A stretch of 7,467 nt of DNA from an uncultured Prevotella sp. (GTDB taxonomy: Bacteria; Bacteroidota; Bacteroidia; Bacteroidales; Bacteroidaceae). The stretch is taken from assembly GCA_905234355.1 (NCBI GenBank), contig CAJOHP010000117.1:1-7467 (forward strand). Reading direction: 5' to 3'. Shown in pieces: positions 1 to 7,069 of this stretch. Position 1 is the stretch's first letter; each line of letters opens with the position of its first letter. The notes beneath the pieces are model-generated. The model did no database searches, had not been told where the DNA came from, and was given only the letters and a program-made list of their open reading frames with translations. The translations under genes were made by a program, and so were the position numbers.

Positions 1-1
1 G

Positions 2-313
2 AACTCACTGGCCTGCGTCGTCAGCCTGGCCTACTACTACGCCCTGGCCGACTACTTCGTGCAGCGCGAGATGCCCACCGGCAAGGGCTTTGCCGACCTG
101 GTGCTGCTGCCCCGCAAGAACGTGGACACGCCGGCACTGGTCATCGAGCTCAAGCGCGACGCCACCGCACAGACCGCCATCGAGCAGATAAAGGAGCGCC
201 GATACCCGCAGCTCGTGGCCAACTACACCGGCGACATCGTGCTCGTGGGCATCAGCTACGACCGACAGTCGAAGCAGCACGCGTGCAGGATAGAGCACTG
301 GGAGAAGGCGTGA
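2..313 (+). CDS. PD-(D/E)XK nuclease-superfamily protein, C-terminal part (5' end outside window)
   Basis: Reading frame is open from the left edge, first full codon at position 2, and ends at TGA 311-313, giving the last 103 residues. The fragment starts NSLACVVSLAYYYALADYF and contains GKGFADLVLLP, then ALVIELK. This is the core of a PD-(D/E)XK fold: an acidic residue (D32 of the fragment) followed by the E49-x-K51 motif, then a helix with QIKERRY, where a conserved Gln/Tyr is usual. The match is to the PDDEXK_9 (DUF1703) type, which in Bacteroidetes normally forms the C-terminus of a roughly 500-residue protein with an N-terminal AAA-ATPase-like domain. That N-terminal part would lie left of the window. 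Such genes are common and often multicopy in Bacteroidetes; their physiological role is not established. An internal GTG at 59 is not a credible start, because the conserved motif begins before it. It converges on the AraC gene and is probably unrelated to the kinase cluster. Confidence 0.85.
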   Translation, partial: NSLACVVSLAYYYALADYFVQREMPTGKGFADLVLLPRKNVDTPALVIELKRDATAQTAIEQIKERRYPQLVANYTGDIVLVGISYDRQSKQHACRIEHWEKA

Positions 314-351
314 CTACTGTCTGTGGGTATGCTCGTTGCTATGCTATGGTG

Positions 352-377
352 ATGGTTGCTGCTCATGCAGCAGCCAT
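352..377. terminator. Hairpin between convergent genes, probable bidirectional terminator
   Basis: Left arm ATGGTTGCTGC (352-362), loop TCAT (363-366), right arm GCAGCAGCCAT (367-377). The 11-bp stem has one T-G wobble and is otherwise fully paired. It lies in the 71-bp spacer between the nuclease stop (311-313) and the AraC stop (385-387), exactly where a shared terminator is expected. Neither side is followed by a clear T-run, so it is not a classic intrinsic terminator; position and stem strength are the main support. The rest of the spacer shows nothing else recognisable. Confidence 0.5.
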
Positions 378-384
378 GTCCGGC

Positions 385-1257
385 CTACAGATTGCGCAGC
401 TCGCTGGGCTTGTGTCCGGTCTTGCTCTTGAACTTTGCTGAGAAGTAGTCGGGCGAGTCGAAGTTCAGCCGGTAGGCTATCTCCTTGATGCTCATGCTGG
501 TGGTGCTGAGCAGCTCTTTGGCTCGCTGCAGGCGCAGGTCCTGCTGGTAGGGGGCGGGCGATAGTCCGGTGTGCTCCTTGAAGAGTTTGCGGAAGTTGCT
601 GTAGCTCATGCCCATCTCCTCGGCCACCTGCTGTATGGTGAGCGACGACTCGAGCTGCTCGCGTATGCGCAGCCGGGCCCGGCTGATCATGTCGACGTGT
701 GCCTGGTTGCGGTTTTTCAGCTCTATGTTGCGCTCCAGCGAGTACATCAGCCCGATGAGGTGGTTCACGATGCCGGCCATGAGCTGCTGCGAGTAGGCCT
801 CTTCGGCGATGGCAGCCTCGTAGGCCCGCTTGTAGAGTGCCTCTATGGTGGCGGAGTAGCCCACGTGGTAGATGGGCTTGGTGGGCGAGAGGAAGCCGGC
901 GCGCACGCGGCGGTCCATGTTGTCGCCCTTGAATCCTATCCAGTATTTCTTCCATCCGGTGGGTCCGGTGGGGTGGTAGCTGTGCCATTCGCCGGGGAAG
1001 AGCAGGAAGAAGTCGCCGGCTTTCAGCCGTGCCTCGGGCATGGTGGCACTGTGGAAAACCCCTTGCCCCTCGATGATGTAGAGCAGCTGGTATTCGGGCA
1101 GCGTGCGTCCCTTGTCGAGCTCGAAGTAGTAGCCGTCGGCATGGCCGCGGGTGGGGTAGGGGTCGTGGGGGCCTATCTCCTCGTAGCCTATGGTGGTCAC
1201 GGTGAGTCCCCAGAGCAGGTCGCGCTCACTGGCGAGCATGTATTTGCAGGTCTGCAT
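385..1257 (-). CDS. AraC-family transcription regulator with N-terminal cupin-like sensor domain
   Basis: This 290-residue protein has the usual length of an AraC-family one-component regulator. Residues about 15-110 look like the AraC-type ligand-binding cupin (PF02311-like): GRTLPEYQLLYIIEGQG (50-66), then KAGDFFLLFPGEWHSY (79-94), typical of the beta-barrel arm. Residues about 190-290 are the double helix-turn-helix domain. The first HTH lies around LTIQQVAEEMGMSYSNFRKLF (206-226). The second is IKEIAYRLNFDSPDYFSAKFK (257-277), followed by the family signature TGHKPSELR. No receiver domain is present, so it should respond to a cytoplasmic ligand rather than phosphorylation. The ATG at 1257 is the only long start possible, because TAA at 1279-1281 closes the frame upstream; Met7 is an alternative. 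It lies 42 bp downstream of the 938-residue kinase gene on the same strand, so it is likely co-transcribed. No clear Shine-Dalgarno or Bacteroidetes -7 box is seen in the spacer. Target genes cannot be told from the sequence; sugar or polysaccharide metabolism is common for the family. Confidence 0.93.
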   Translation of the reverse strand: MQTCKYMLASERDLLWGLTVTTIGYEEIGPHDPYPTRGHADGYYFELDKGRTLPEYQLLYIIEGQGVFHSATMPEARLKAGDFFLLFPGEWHSYHPTGPTGWKKYWIGFKGDNMDRRVRAGFLSPTKPIYHVGYSATIEALYKRAYEAAIAEEAYSQQLMAGIVNHLIGLMYSLERNIELKNRNQAHVDMISRARLRIREQLESSLTIQQVAEEMGMSYSNFRKLFKEHTGLSPAPYQQDLRLQRAKELLSTTSMSIKEIAYRLNFDSPDYFSAKFKSKTGHKPSELRNL

Positions 1258-1299
1258 AGTATTTGACGTTGGGGTCTGTTACTCGGTTAGTATTCTGTT

Positions 1300-4116
1300 T
1301 CATACTTGTTGCTTGCAGGGTATCCACACCCAGATGGTGGTGCCCTCGCCAGGCGTGCTGCTCAGTCCGATGAGTCCCTGCATGTTCTCGATGATGCTCT
1401 TGCAGATGGCCAGTCCCATGCCAGTGCCCTGCGAGAACTCGTCGAGTTTGACGAAGCGCTCGAAGATGAGTGCCTGTTTGTCGGTGGGAATGCCTATGCC
1501 GGTGTCTTCGCAGCTGATGCAGATGCCCATGCGTGTGGCGTGCTGGTCGGGTGCCTCTGTGTGGGGCGGGAAGCCGTGCTTCATGACTGTCTCGCTGACG
1601 TAGCGGTAGCCGAGTCGGATGTGTCCCTGCTTGGTGAACTTCACGGCGTTGGTGAAGAGGTTGGTCACCACCTGCTGCACGCGCTCTATGTCGAGCTTGG
1701 TGTGGAAGTGGTCGTAGGGTGCGTCGTGCTCGAAGACCACGTCGGCCGTCTGCATGCGCTGCTGCAGCGTGAGGCAGATGTCGCTGAAGGCTTTGGCAAA
1801 GTCCACGTCGGCGGGCTGTATGGTGGTGGGACTGTCGCTCAGTGCCGATGCGGTGAGTATATCGTCGATGAGTCGTCCGAGCATGTCGCAGTTGTTGCGT
1901 ATGATGCGTATGTACTCGGCGCGCTCGTCGCTGGAGTCGGTGGCAGTGAGCACGCCGCTGAAGCCGATGATGGCATTGAGCGGTGTGCGCAGCTCGTGGG
2001 TCATGGAGGCCATGAATCCGCTCTTCAGCCGTCCGATGTCGTCGGCTATGCGTGTCTCTTTCTCCAGCCGCTTGCGTGCCGCCATCTCTCGGGTGATGTC
2101 GATAGACTGTCCGCGGTGTCCGCAGAAGTGTCCCTGCTTGTCGAAGACGGGTGTGCCGCTGATGCGGAACCACGACTCGCCGGCGTCGGTGACGGTGTCG
2201 CTGAAGTGCTGTATGCTGTCAAACGGCTCGGGCGTGTTGTAGCAGGCGAGTGCCTGCCGGCGGTCGTCGGGCAGCATGTAGGCGGTGTGCACGTCGAAGG
2301 GCATCACGATCTGGTCGTCCTTGCCCTTGCCCTGCATGGAGCGGAAGTAGTAGGCCGTCTGCTGCTGCACGTCGCTGCGCCACAGGTAGGTGTTGCCCTG
2401 CCGGGTGAAGAAGTTGAGCAGGCTGTCGTAGCGCTCGGTGCGCTGCAGCGCCTGCAGTGTGAGCTGCTCCGTGCGGTGCAGCTGGTGGTCGAGCTGTCGC
2501 AGGTCGCTTAGGTCGATGGCCGAGCAGAGGTAGTTGACGATATGTCCCTCGTGGTCGAGCAGTGGCTTGATGTGATACTCTATGTGGCGGTCGAGCCCCA
2601 TGTCGGGATAGTCCATGTGCATGCAGGCGAGCAGCTCGTGGCTGTCGTCGGGCGAGTAGGCGCTGCGGAAGATGGGTATGTCGAACATGCAGACGCTGAG
2701 CCAGTAGCGCTCCGTCTCGGGGTTGTCGGCTTTGATGCCGCAGATGTCCTTCATGGCGTCGTTGATGTCGATGAGCCATCCGTCCTTATCGTAGAACGAC
2801 ATGGCCACGACGGGCATGTTGCGCAGCTTCTGGTACTTGCGCTCGAGGTGGTGGAAGGCGTGGTCTTGTTCTATGTTCTCGGTGATGTCGTTCAGGGCGT
2901 TGATGACGTATGCCGGCTGTCCGGCTGCGTCGAGCTCTACGATGGCGTGTCCCTCGAGGTGCAGCCAGGTGTTGTCGGTGCCGTAGGCTTTCCATCGCTT
3001 GCTGAGCTCGAACTTGCGCTCGCGTCCGCTGAGCAGTGCGCTCATCTTGCGCTCAAACTCTCTGCGCTCGTTGGGATGTATGTGCTGTGTGAACTCGCTG
3101 AGCGAGATGCCTCCCACGGGCAGTATGGGTGTGCCGTAGCGGTTGATGATGAGGTCGCGTCTGACGTCGTATTCCAGCACGTGCAGGTTGCCCATGTGCA
3201 GTGCCTGTAGCATCATGCTGTTGAGCTCGGTGGAGTCGCGTGTGGCGCTGAGCACATGGGCGCGTGCCATGCGTCCGAAGGCGTAGAACACGGCTGCGAG
3301 CAGCAGTACGGCGCCGAGGATGATGGCGAGCCACGGCGTCTGCCTGTCTTTCACGTGCTCGGGATGCATCCAGCTGTCATTGATGTGCTGCACCTCGCCG
3401 CTCTGCTTCAGTCGGGAGAACTGGTCGTCGAGGGCATAGACCAGGTCGCGGTCGCGGCCGATGATGTGTATCTCGCTCACGGGGATGTCAACGTCGGCCA
3501 GGGTGATGCCGTCGAGGTTGAGCTCCTTGATTTTCCATCGCAGGGGCTCTTCGCCCCAGACGTAGTATTTGTAGTCGCCTGCTGCCACGCCGAGCAGTCC
3601 GGCGTTGGGCGACTGGTAGTCCACGCGTCGTGCCTCCTCGTCGTCGGCGTCGCGGAAGATGATGGTGGTGTAGTCGCCGGGCTTGAGTGCCATGCCTCCG
3701 CGCAGCAGCTCGCTGTTGCTCACGATGCCGGTGGTGTCGCCTGCCATGGCGGCGCAGATGCGGTTGTAGTTGATGGTGTTTTCGCTCACCACGTAGGGTG
3801 CTTTCTTGTAGCGCTTTACGTTGGCCAGGATGATGTCGGCCTTCTTGCTCTCGAAGGTTTTCAGTGCGGTCTTCCACTCCTTGAGCACAAACTGGCAGGT
3901 TATGCCGAGCTCCTTGCACAGTCGGCGCATGAGGTCTACGTTGGTGCCGGCAGGCTGTCCCTTGTCGTTGAGAAACTCGTAGGGCGGCTTGTCCCAGTCG
4001 CCCACGACGACGAGCGGTCGGCTGTCGTTGTAGCGGTCGCTGAGCGGTGCTGCTCCGGCTGCGACGTGCAGTAGTGCGAGCAGCAGCAGTGTCAGTAGGA
4101 TAGATGCCTTCCTCAT
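1300..4116 (-). CDS. Membrane sensor histidine kinase with periplasmic SBP_bac_3 domain and three PAS-like domains (938 aa)
   Basis: Domain order: signal peptide (1-22, Lys/Arg then a Leu-rich core, AAGAA end); periplasmic solute-binding domain (about 33-255, with PPYEFLNDKGQPAGTNVDLM as its hallmark first lobe); one transmembrane helix (261-281); PAS-like domains at about 295-418, 428-541 and 555-677, each ending in a PAC-like D-I/L-T/S motif (NDITENIEQ, SAIDLSDL, QSIDITREM); a short helix linker; HisKA with H-box SMTHELRTPLNAIIGFS, phosphoacceptor His707; HATPase_c with N-box Asn823 (NLFTNAVKFT), G1 box DTGIGIP (Asp871), F-box FERF (885-888) and G2 box GTGMGLAI (897-904). All catalytic motifs are intact, so it should be an active kinase. 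No receiver or HPt domain follows; the protein ends at IPCKQQV. The start ATG lies 4 bp after the stop of the upstream kinase gene, implying translational coupling. The 3' end is 42 bp before the AraC gene. It is BvgS-like in sensing but lacks the phosphorelay. The ligand is unknown. Confidence 0.95.
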   Translation of the reverse strand: MRKASILLTLLLLALLHVAAGAAPLSDRYNDSRPLVVVGDWDKPPYEFLNDKGQPAGTNVDLMRRLCKELGITCQFVLKEWKTALKTFESKKADIILANVKRYKKAPYVVSENTINYNRICAAMAGDTTGIVSNSELLRGGMALKPGDYTTIIFRDADDEEARRVDYQSPNAGLLGVAAGDYKYYVWGEEPLRWKIKELNLDGITLADVDIPVSEIHIIGRDRDLVYALDDQFSRLKQSGEVQHINDSWMHPEHVKDRQTPWLAIILGAVLLLAAVFYAFGRMARAHVLSATRDSTELNSMMLQALHMGNLHVLEYDVRRDLIINRYGTPILPVGGISLSEFTQHIHPNERREFERKMSALLSGRERKFELSKRWKAYGTDNTWLHLEGHAIVELDAAGQPAYVINALNDITENIEQDHAFHHLERKYQKLRNMPVVAMSFYDKDGWLIDINDAMKDICGIKADNPETERYWLSVCMFDIPIFRSAYSPDDSHELLACMHMDYPDMGLDRHIEYHIKPLLDHEGHIVNYLCSAIDLSDLRQLDHQLHRTEQLTLQALQRTERYDSLLNFFTRQGNTYLWRSDVQQQTAYYFRSMQGKGKDDQIVMPFDVHTAYMLPDDRRQALACYNTPEPFDSIQHFSDTVTDAGESWFRISGTPVFDKQGHFCGHRGQSIDITREMAARKRLEKETRIADDIGRLKSGFMASMTHELRTPLNAIIGFSGVLTATDSSDERAEYIRIIRNNCDMLGRLIDDILTASALSDSPTTIQPADVDFAKAFSDICLTLQQRMQTADVVFEHDAPYDHFHTKLDIERVQQVVTNLFTNAVKFTKQGHIRLGYRYVSETVMKHGFPPHTEAPDQHATRMGICISCEDTGIGIPTDKQALIFERFVKLDEFSQGTGMGLAICKSIIENMQGLIGLSSTPGEGTTIWVWIPCKQQV

Positions 4117-4123
4117 GTGGCTA
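4114..4123 (-). other. Translational-coupling junction between the two complete kinase genes
   Basis: Read on the minus strand the junction is TAG-CCAC-ATG: the stop of the 955-residue kinase (4121-4123), four bases, then the start of the 938-residue kinase (4114-4116). The last codons of the upstream gene are purine-rich (AAACGAAAGAAACTG). These could serve as a weak ribosome-binding region, but a canonical Shine-Dalgarno is absent. The spacing argues that both kinases are made from one message at linked levels. Confidence 0.6.
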
Positions 4124-6988
4124 TTGCAGTTTCTTTCGTTTTACGGTGGTGGCTGTGCAGGGCAGTGTGATCCACACGGCGGTGCCCACGCCGGGTTCGG
4201 AACTGATCTCGATGTTGCCGCCCATCTGTCCCATCAGTTCCTTGCTGATGGGCAGTCCCAGTCCGCTGCTGGTGTGTCGTCCGCTCTCGAGCTGGGCGTT
4301 GATGGCGGCGAGCTGCTCGGGGGCGATGCCCTCGCCGGTGTCTTCTATGCTGATGACGAGTCGGCGTCCCACGTAGTCGTATCGTGCGCGGATGGCGCCG
4401 TTGCGGGTGTGCTGTGCGGCGTTGAGCGCCACCTGGTAGATGACGTCGGCGAGGTGGTCGATGTCGATGTCGACGACGAGCTGCTCAAACGGGTTGTCGA
4501 TGAGGTAGCGCACGCCGGGCGTCTTGTTTTCGCTCCATGCCTTCTCGCAGAGGCTGCTGAAGAAGAGGGCGAGGTCGACCGGCTGTCGCACTATCTCGAC
4601 CATGTGGGCCTCGATGCGCGAGAGGGTGAGTATGTTGTCTATGATGTGTGTGAGCTGCTCGGCGTTGCTGATGATGGCCTGTGTGGTGGCCGCGGTCTGG
4701 CCGTCGGCACCGTCGGCGTCGGCGCGCAGCTTGTCGGTGTTGCTCACGATGGTGCGCAGGGGGGTGCGTATCTCGTGCATCATGTTTTTCACAAAGCTGT
4801 TCTTCGTGTCCTCCACCTCCTGTGTGCGTGCCTCCACTTCGGCGAGTTGTGCCTCGATGTCTTTGAGCTCGGAGATGTCGCGCATGATGCCGATGTACTC
4901 GTCTATGTGTCCCTCGGCATTGCGCTGGGGCAGCAGGTGGGTGTAGAGCCAGAGGCGCCGTCCGCCCACGCGCAGTGTGGTGGGCAGCTCGGCCTCCACG
5001 GGTGCTGCGTCGCGCTGGTCCATGCGGTTGATGATGTGCATGGCCTTCTTGCGCATGTTGTCCTGCACGAGGGTCATTAGGCGTGTCTGTGTGAGCGAGT
5101 GCTGTGTGTGGTTGTAGGCGTCGGCGATGGTGAGGGTGTGCGACGCGGGCGAGTAGCTTGCCAGACGGATGTTGCCGTTGCGTATGAAGTGGTCGATGGT
5201 GGCCACATAGTCCTTCTCTTTCTGCCCTACGTCGTGGTAGCGTTGTGTGGCCTGGTCGAGTCGCTGCTGTGCTTCGAGCAGTGCCGTCCTGTCGTGGCAG
5301 ACGGCAAAGATGCCTATGGGCTGTCGGTCTTCGTCGTCGACGGCGATGAGGTGCATCTCCATGCATGTGCGGCTGTGCAGGTGGAAGGGCGACTGCGGCT
5401 GTGTGTGGCCGGCGGCGCCGGGGCTGTTGGGCTGCAGTATGGTGCAGAAGGCGAGCCCGTCGGCCTGTGCTAGGCTGTCGGGCTCGAGTCCCATGAGGTC
5501 GTGGCAGGTGGGGTGGCAGGCGAGGGCCTCGTCGTGGTCGCAGCAGTAGAGCTGGCAGGCCTTCTTGTTCATGTTGATGAGGTGGCCGTCGTTGCCGAAG
5601 AAGAGTATGGCTGTGGTGGGCATGTCGAAGAGCGCCTGGTAGCGCAGCGTGCGCTCGTGGTCGAGCCGCTGCTGTCGGCACTTGGCGGTCACGTCCTTCT
5701 TTGTGCCGAGTATGGTGGTGACGCGTCCCTGCTTGTCGCGCTGCAGCACGGCGAGTGTGACGATGAAGTCGTGCATCTCGGTGTCGCCGTCTTCGCGTGC
5801 GTCCTTGGCCCTGATGTCCAGGCTCACGTCGTGGGTCTTGTCGGCGGGCTGATGGGCTATCTGCTCGAGTGCTGCTGTGAGGCGCTCGTAGTCGGCAGGC
5901 GAGTAGCGTGTGGCAAACTCGTCGGGTGTGTAGACGTAGGCAGGCTGTCCGAACTCGTTGCGCCAGGTGAAGAGGCGCTGTGCCACGTCATATGTCCACA
6001 CCCTCACGCCGGAGGTCTCGAGCACGAGTGCCAGCCGGCGGTTGCGCCGCGCGTTGTCGCTTGTGATGCGTCCTGCCCTGATGCGGTAGCTGGCCGTGTA
6101 GAACAGGGCGAGGGCGAGCAGCAGTGCCAGTGCGCCTGCGGCCCACCACACCCATTGCGGTGTGACACTCTCCTCGCGGTTGGGGTAGAACCACTTGCTG
6201 TGCAGGGGCTCCAGCTCGCCCTTGGAGTTGAGGTCGGCGAAGACGCTGTCGAGCAGGTGTATGAGATGGGCGTCGCCCGACATGAACTTATACTCGCCGT
6301 GAGGCATGTCGACGGGCGTCACCTGCAGGTTGGTAATCTGGTATTTGTTCAGCAGCCACTGCAGCGACAGCGTGTTCCACACCAGCTCGCCCTCTTCGTC
6401 GGTGCTCATCTGCAGGATGGTCTCGCTGATGTTGCGCGTGGGTATGGCGTTGGCGCCCCATCCGTAGTCCACCATGAGGTGGTGGCACAGCGAACTGTCG
6501 TTCACGTAGACGCGGTGTGTGGCCAGGTCGCGGAAGTTGTGCACCTCGGTGGGATGGCTCTTCGGCGAGAGTATGCTCTGTGTGAAGAGCGTCACGGAGT
6601 TGTTGCTGTAGTAGCCGTAGTCTTCGTGGAATCCGGCGGTGAGGCCTATCATCAGGTCGCTGCGTCCGGCTTTCAGGTCGTTGAAGGCGGTCATGCGTGC
6701 CTTCATATATATCTTGTAGGGGATGCCGAGCTTGCCTAGCAGCAGCTTGACGAGGTCGATGTTGAATCCGTCGGCCTCGCCTTTCTCGTTGAGGAAGCTG
6801 TAGGGCCACAGGTCGCGTGCGCCTTCGTAGATGAGGGGCTTCTCTTCGGTGTATCCGTGGTGCGGCTTGTGGTCTTGGCGTGAGGCATCCTCGTCCAGCA
6901 GCGTGTCGGTCCATTGTGCCGAGACGCTGACGGCGGTAAGCAGGCAGAGTGCTGCTGTGGCTATGCGTGCTGTGATGCTGATGCCCAT
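4121..6988 (-). CDS. Membrane sensor histidine kinase with periplasmic SBP_bac_3 domain and three PAS-like domains (955 aa), diverged ATPase domain
   Basis: Domain order: signal peptide (1-24, cleavage likely after VSA before Gln25); periplasmic solute-binding domain (about 50-268, with PYSFLNEKGEADGFNIDLVK and DLMIGLTAG in the expected places); one transmembrane helix (about 278-299); PAS-like domains at about 316-436, 447-570 and 585-708 (PAC-like ends GTKKDVTAK, AVCHDRTAL, IMRDISELK); a coiled linker rich in Glu (705-730); HisKA with H-box MMHEIRTPLRTI, phosphoacceptor His738; HATPase_c to residue 945. In the ATPase domain the N-box Asn856 (ALNAAQHT), G1 EDTGEGI (Asp883) and G2 SSGLGLPI (908-915) are kept. 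The F-box is missing, the lid is short, and the usual N-box Lys is Gln. The second PAS domain has an unusual Cys/His cluster (478-496). There is no receiver or HPt domain. ATG 6986-6988 gives a good signal peptide. The gene lies 81 bp after the upstream kinase and 4 bp before the next. Likely ligand-sensing kinase; its kinase versus phosphatase balance is uncertain. Confidence 0.94.
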   Translation of the reverse strand: MGISITARIATAALCLLTAVSVSAQWTDTLLDEDASRQDHKPHHGYTEEKPLIYEGARDLWPYSFLNEKGEADGFNIDLVKLLLGKLGIPYKIYMKARMTAFNDLKAGRSDLMIGLTAGFHEDYGYYSNNSVTLFTQSILSPKSHPTEVHNFRDLATHRVYVNDSSLCHHLMVDYGWGANAIPTRNISETILQMSTDEEGELVWNTLSLQWLLNKYQITNLQVTPVDMPHGEYKFMSGDAHLIHLLDSVFADLNSKGELEPLHSKWFYPNREESVTPQWVWWAAGALALLLALALFYTASYRIRAGRITSDNARRNRRLALVLETSGVRVWTYDVAQRLFTWRNEFGQPAYVYTPDEFATRYSPADYERLTAALEQIAHQPADKTHDVSLDIRAKDAREDGDTEMHDFIVTLAVLQRDKQGRVTTILGTKKDVTAKCRQQRLDHERTLRYQALFDMPTTAILFFGNDGHLINMNKKACQLYCCDHDEALACHPTCHDLMGLEPDSLAQADGLAFCTILQPNSPGAAGHTQPQSPFHLHSRTCMEMHLIAVDDEDRQPIGIFAVCHDRTALLEAQQRLDQATQRYHDVGQKEKDYVATIDHFIRNGNIRLASYSPASHTLTIADAYNHTQHSLTQTRLMTLVQDNMRKKAMHIINRMDQRDAAPVEAELPTTLRVGGRRLWLYTHLLPQRNAEGHIDEYIGIMRDISELKDIEAQLAEVEARTQEVEDTKNSFVKNMMHEIRTPLRTIVSNTDKLRADADGADGQTAATTQAIISNAEQLTHIIDNILTLSRIEAHMVEIVRQPVDLALFFSSLCEKAWSENKTPGVRYLIDNPFEQLVVDIDIDHLADVIYQVALNAAQHTRNGAIRARYDYVGRRLVISIEDTGEGIAPEQLAAINAQLESGRHTSSGLGLPISKELMGQMGGNIEISSEPGVGTAVWITLPCTATTVKRKKLQ

Positions 6989-7069
6989 GGGGTGGGGTTT
7001 GTGGTCGGTGTATATAGTGTTGTTGCAGTTTGGTTTGCGGGCTTTCGGCGTTGCCGTGGTGGGGGGGCG

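Noticed and set aside
1306..2511. Long plus-strand open frame of 401 codons opposite the 938-residue kinase
   Set aside because: Antisense to the HisKA/HATPase_c region with all catalytic motifs; composition is low-complexity Val/Leu/Gly and shows no domain. The same applies to the plus-strand frames at 571-1266, 2542-3210, 3256-4074 and 4115-5080.
4485..5681. Minus-strand open frame of 398 codons in another frame of the 955-residue kinase
   Set aside because: Translation is an Arg/His/Pro/Ala-rich repeat-like string typical of a frame-shifted GC-rich gene; the true frame carries PAS and HisKA motifs. The frames at 344-988, 1226-2173, 2219-2779 and 6288-7112 are the same kind of artefact over most of their length.
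5501..6739. Long plus-strand open frame of 412 codons opposite the 955-residue kinase
   Set aside because: It is exactly antisense to a gene with clear signal peptide and solute-binding domain. Its translation is dominated by Val, Gly, Ala and Leu with no recognisable motif, which is the usual result of GC-rich third positions on the other strand.
7005..7020. AT-rich TATATA stretch upstream of the middle kinase gene as a possible promoter
   Set aside because: It does not match the Bacteroidetes -7 box (TAnnTTTG) on the minus strand and no suitable -33 element is seen at the right distance.
7046..7056. Inverted repeat CGGC-GTT-GCCG between the partial and the middle kinase genes
   Set aside because: The stem is only 4 bp and no T-run follows on the minus strand, so it does not support a terminator.
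7061..7067. Run of seven G in the spacer, possible phase-variation tract
   Set aside because: It lies just after the stop codon of the partial kinase on the minus strand and well before the next start, so slippage would not change either reading frame, and no promoter elements are seen around it.
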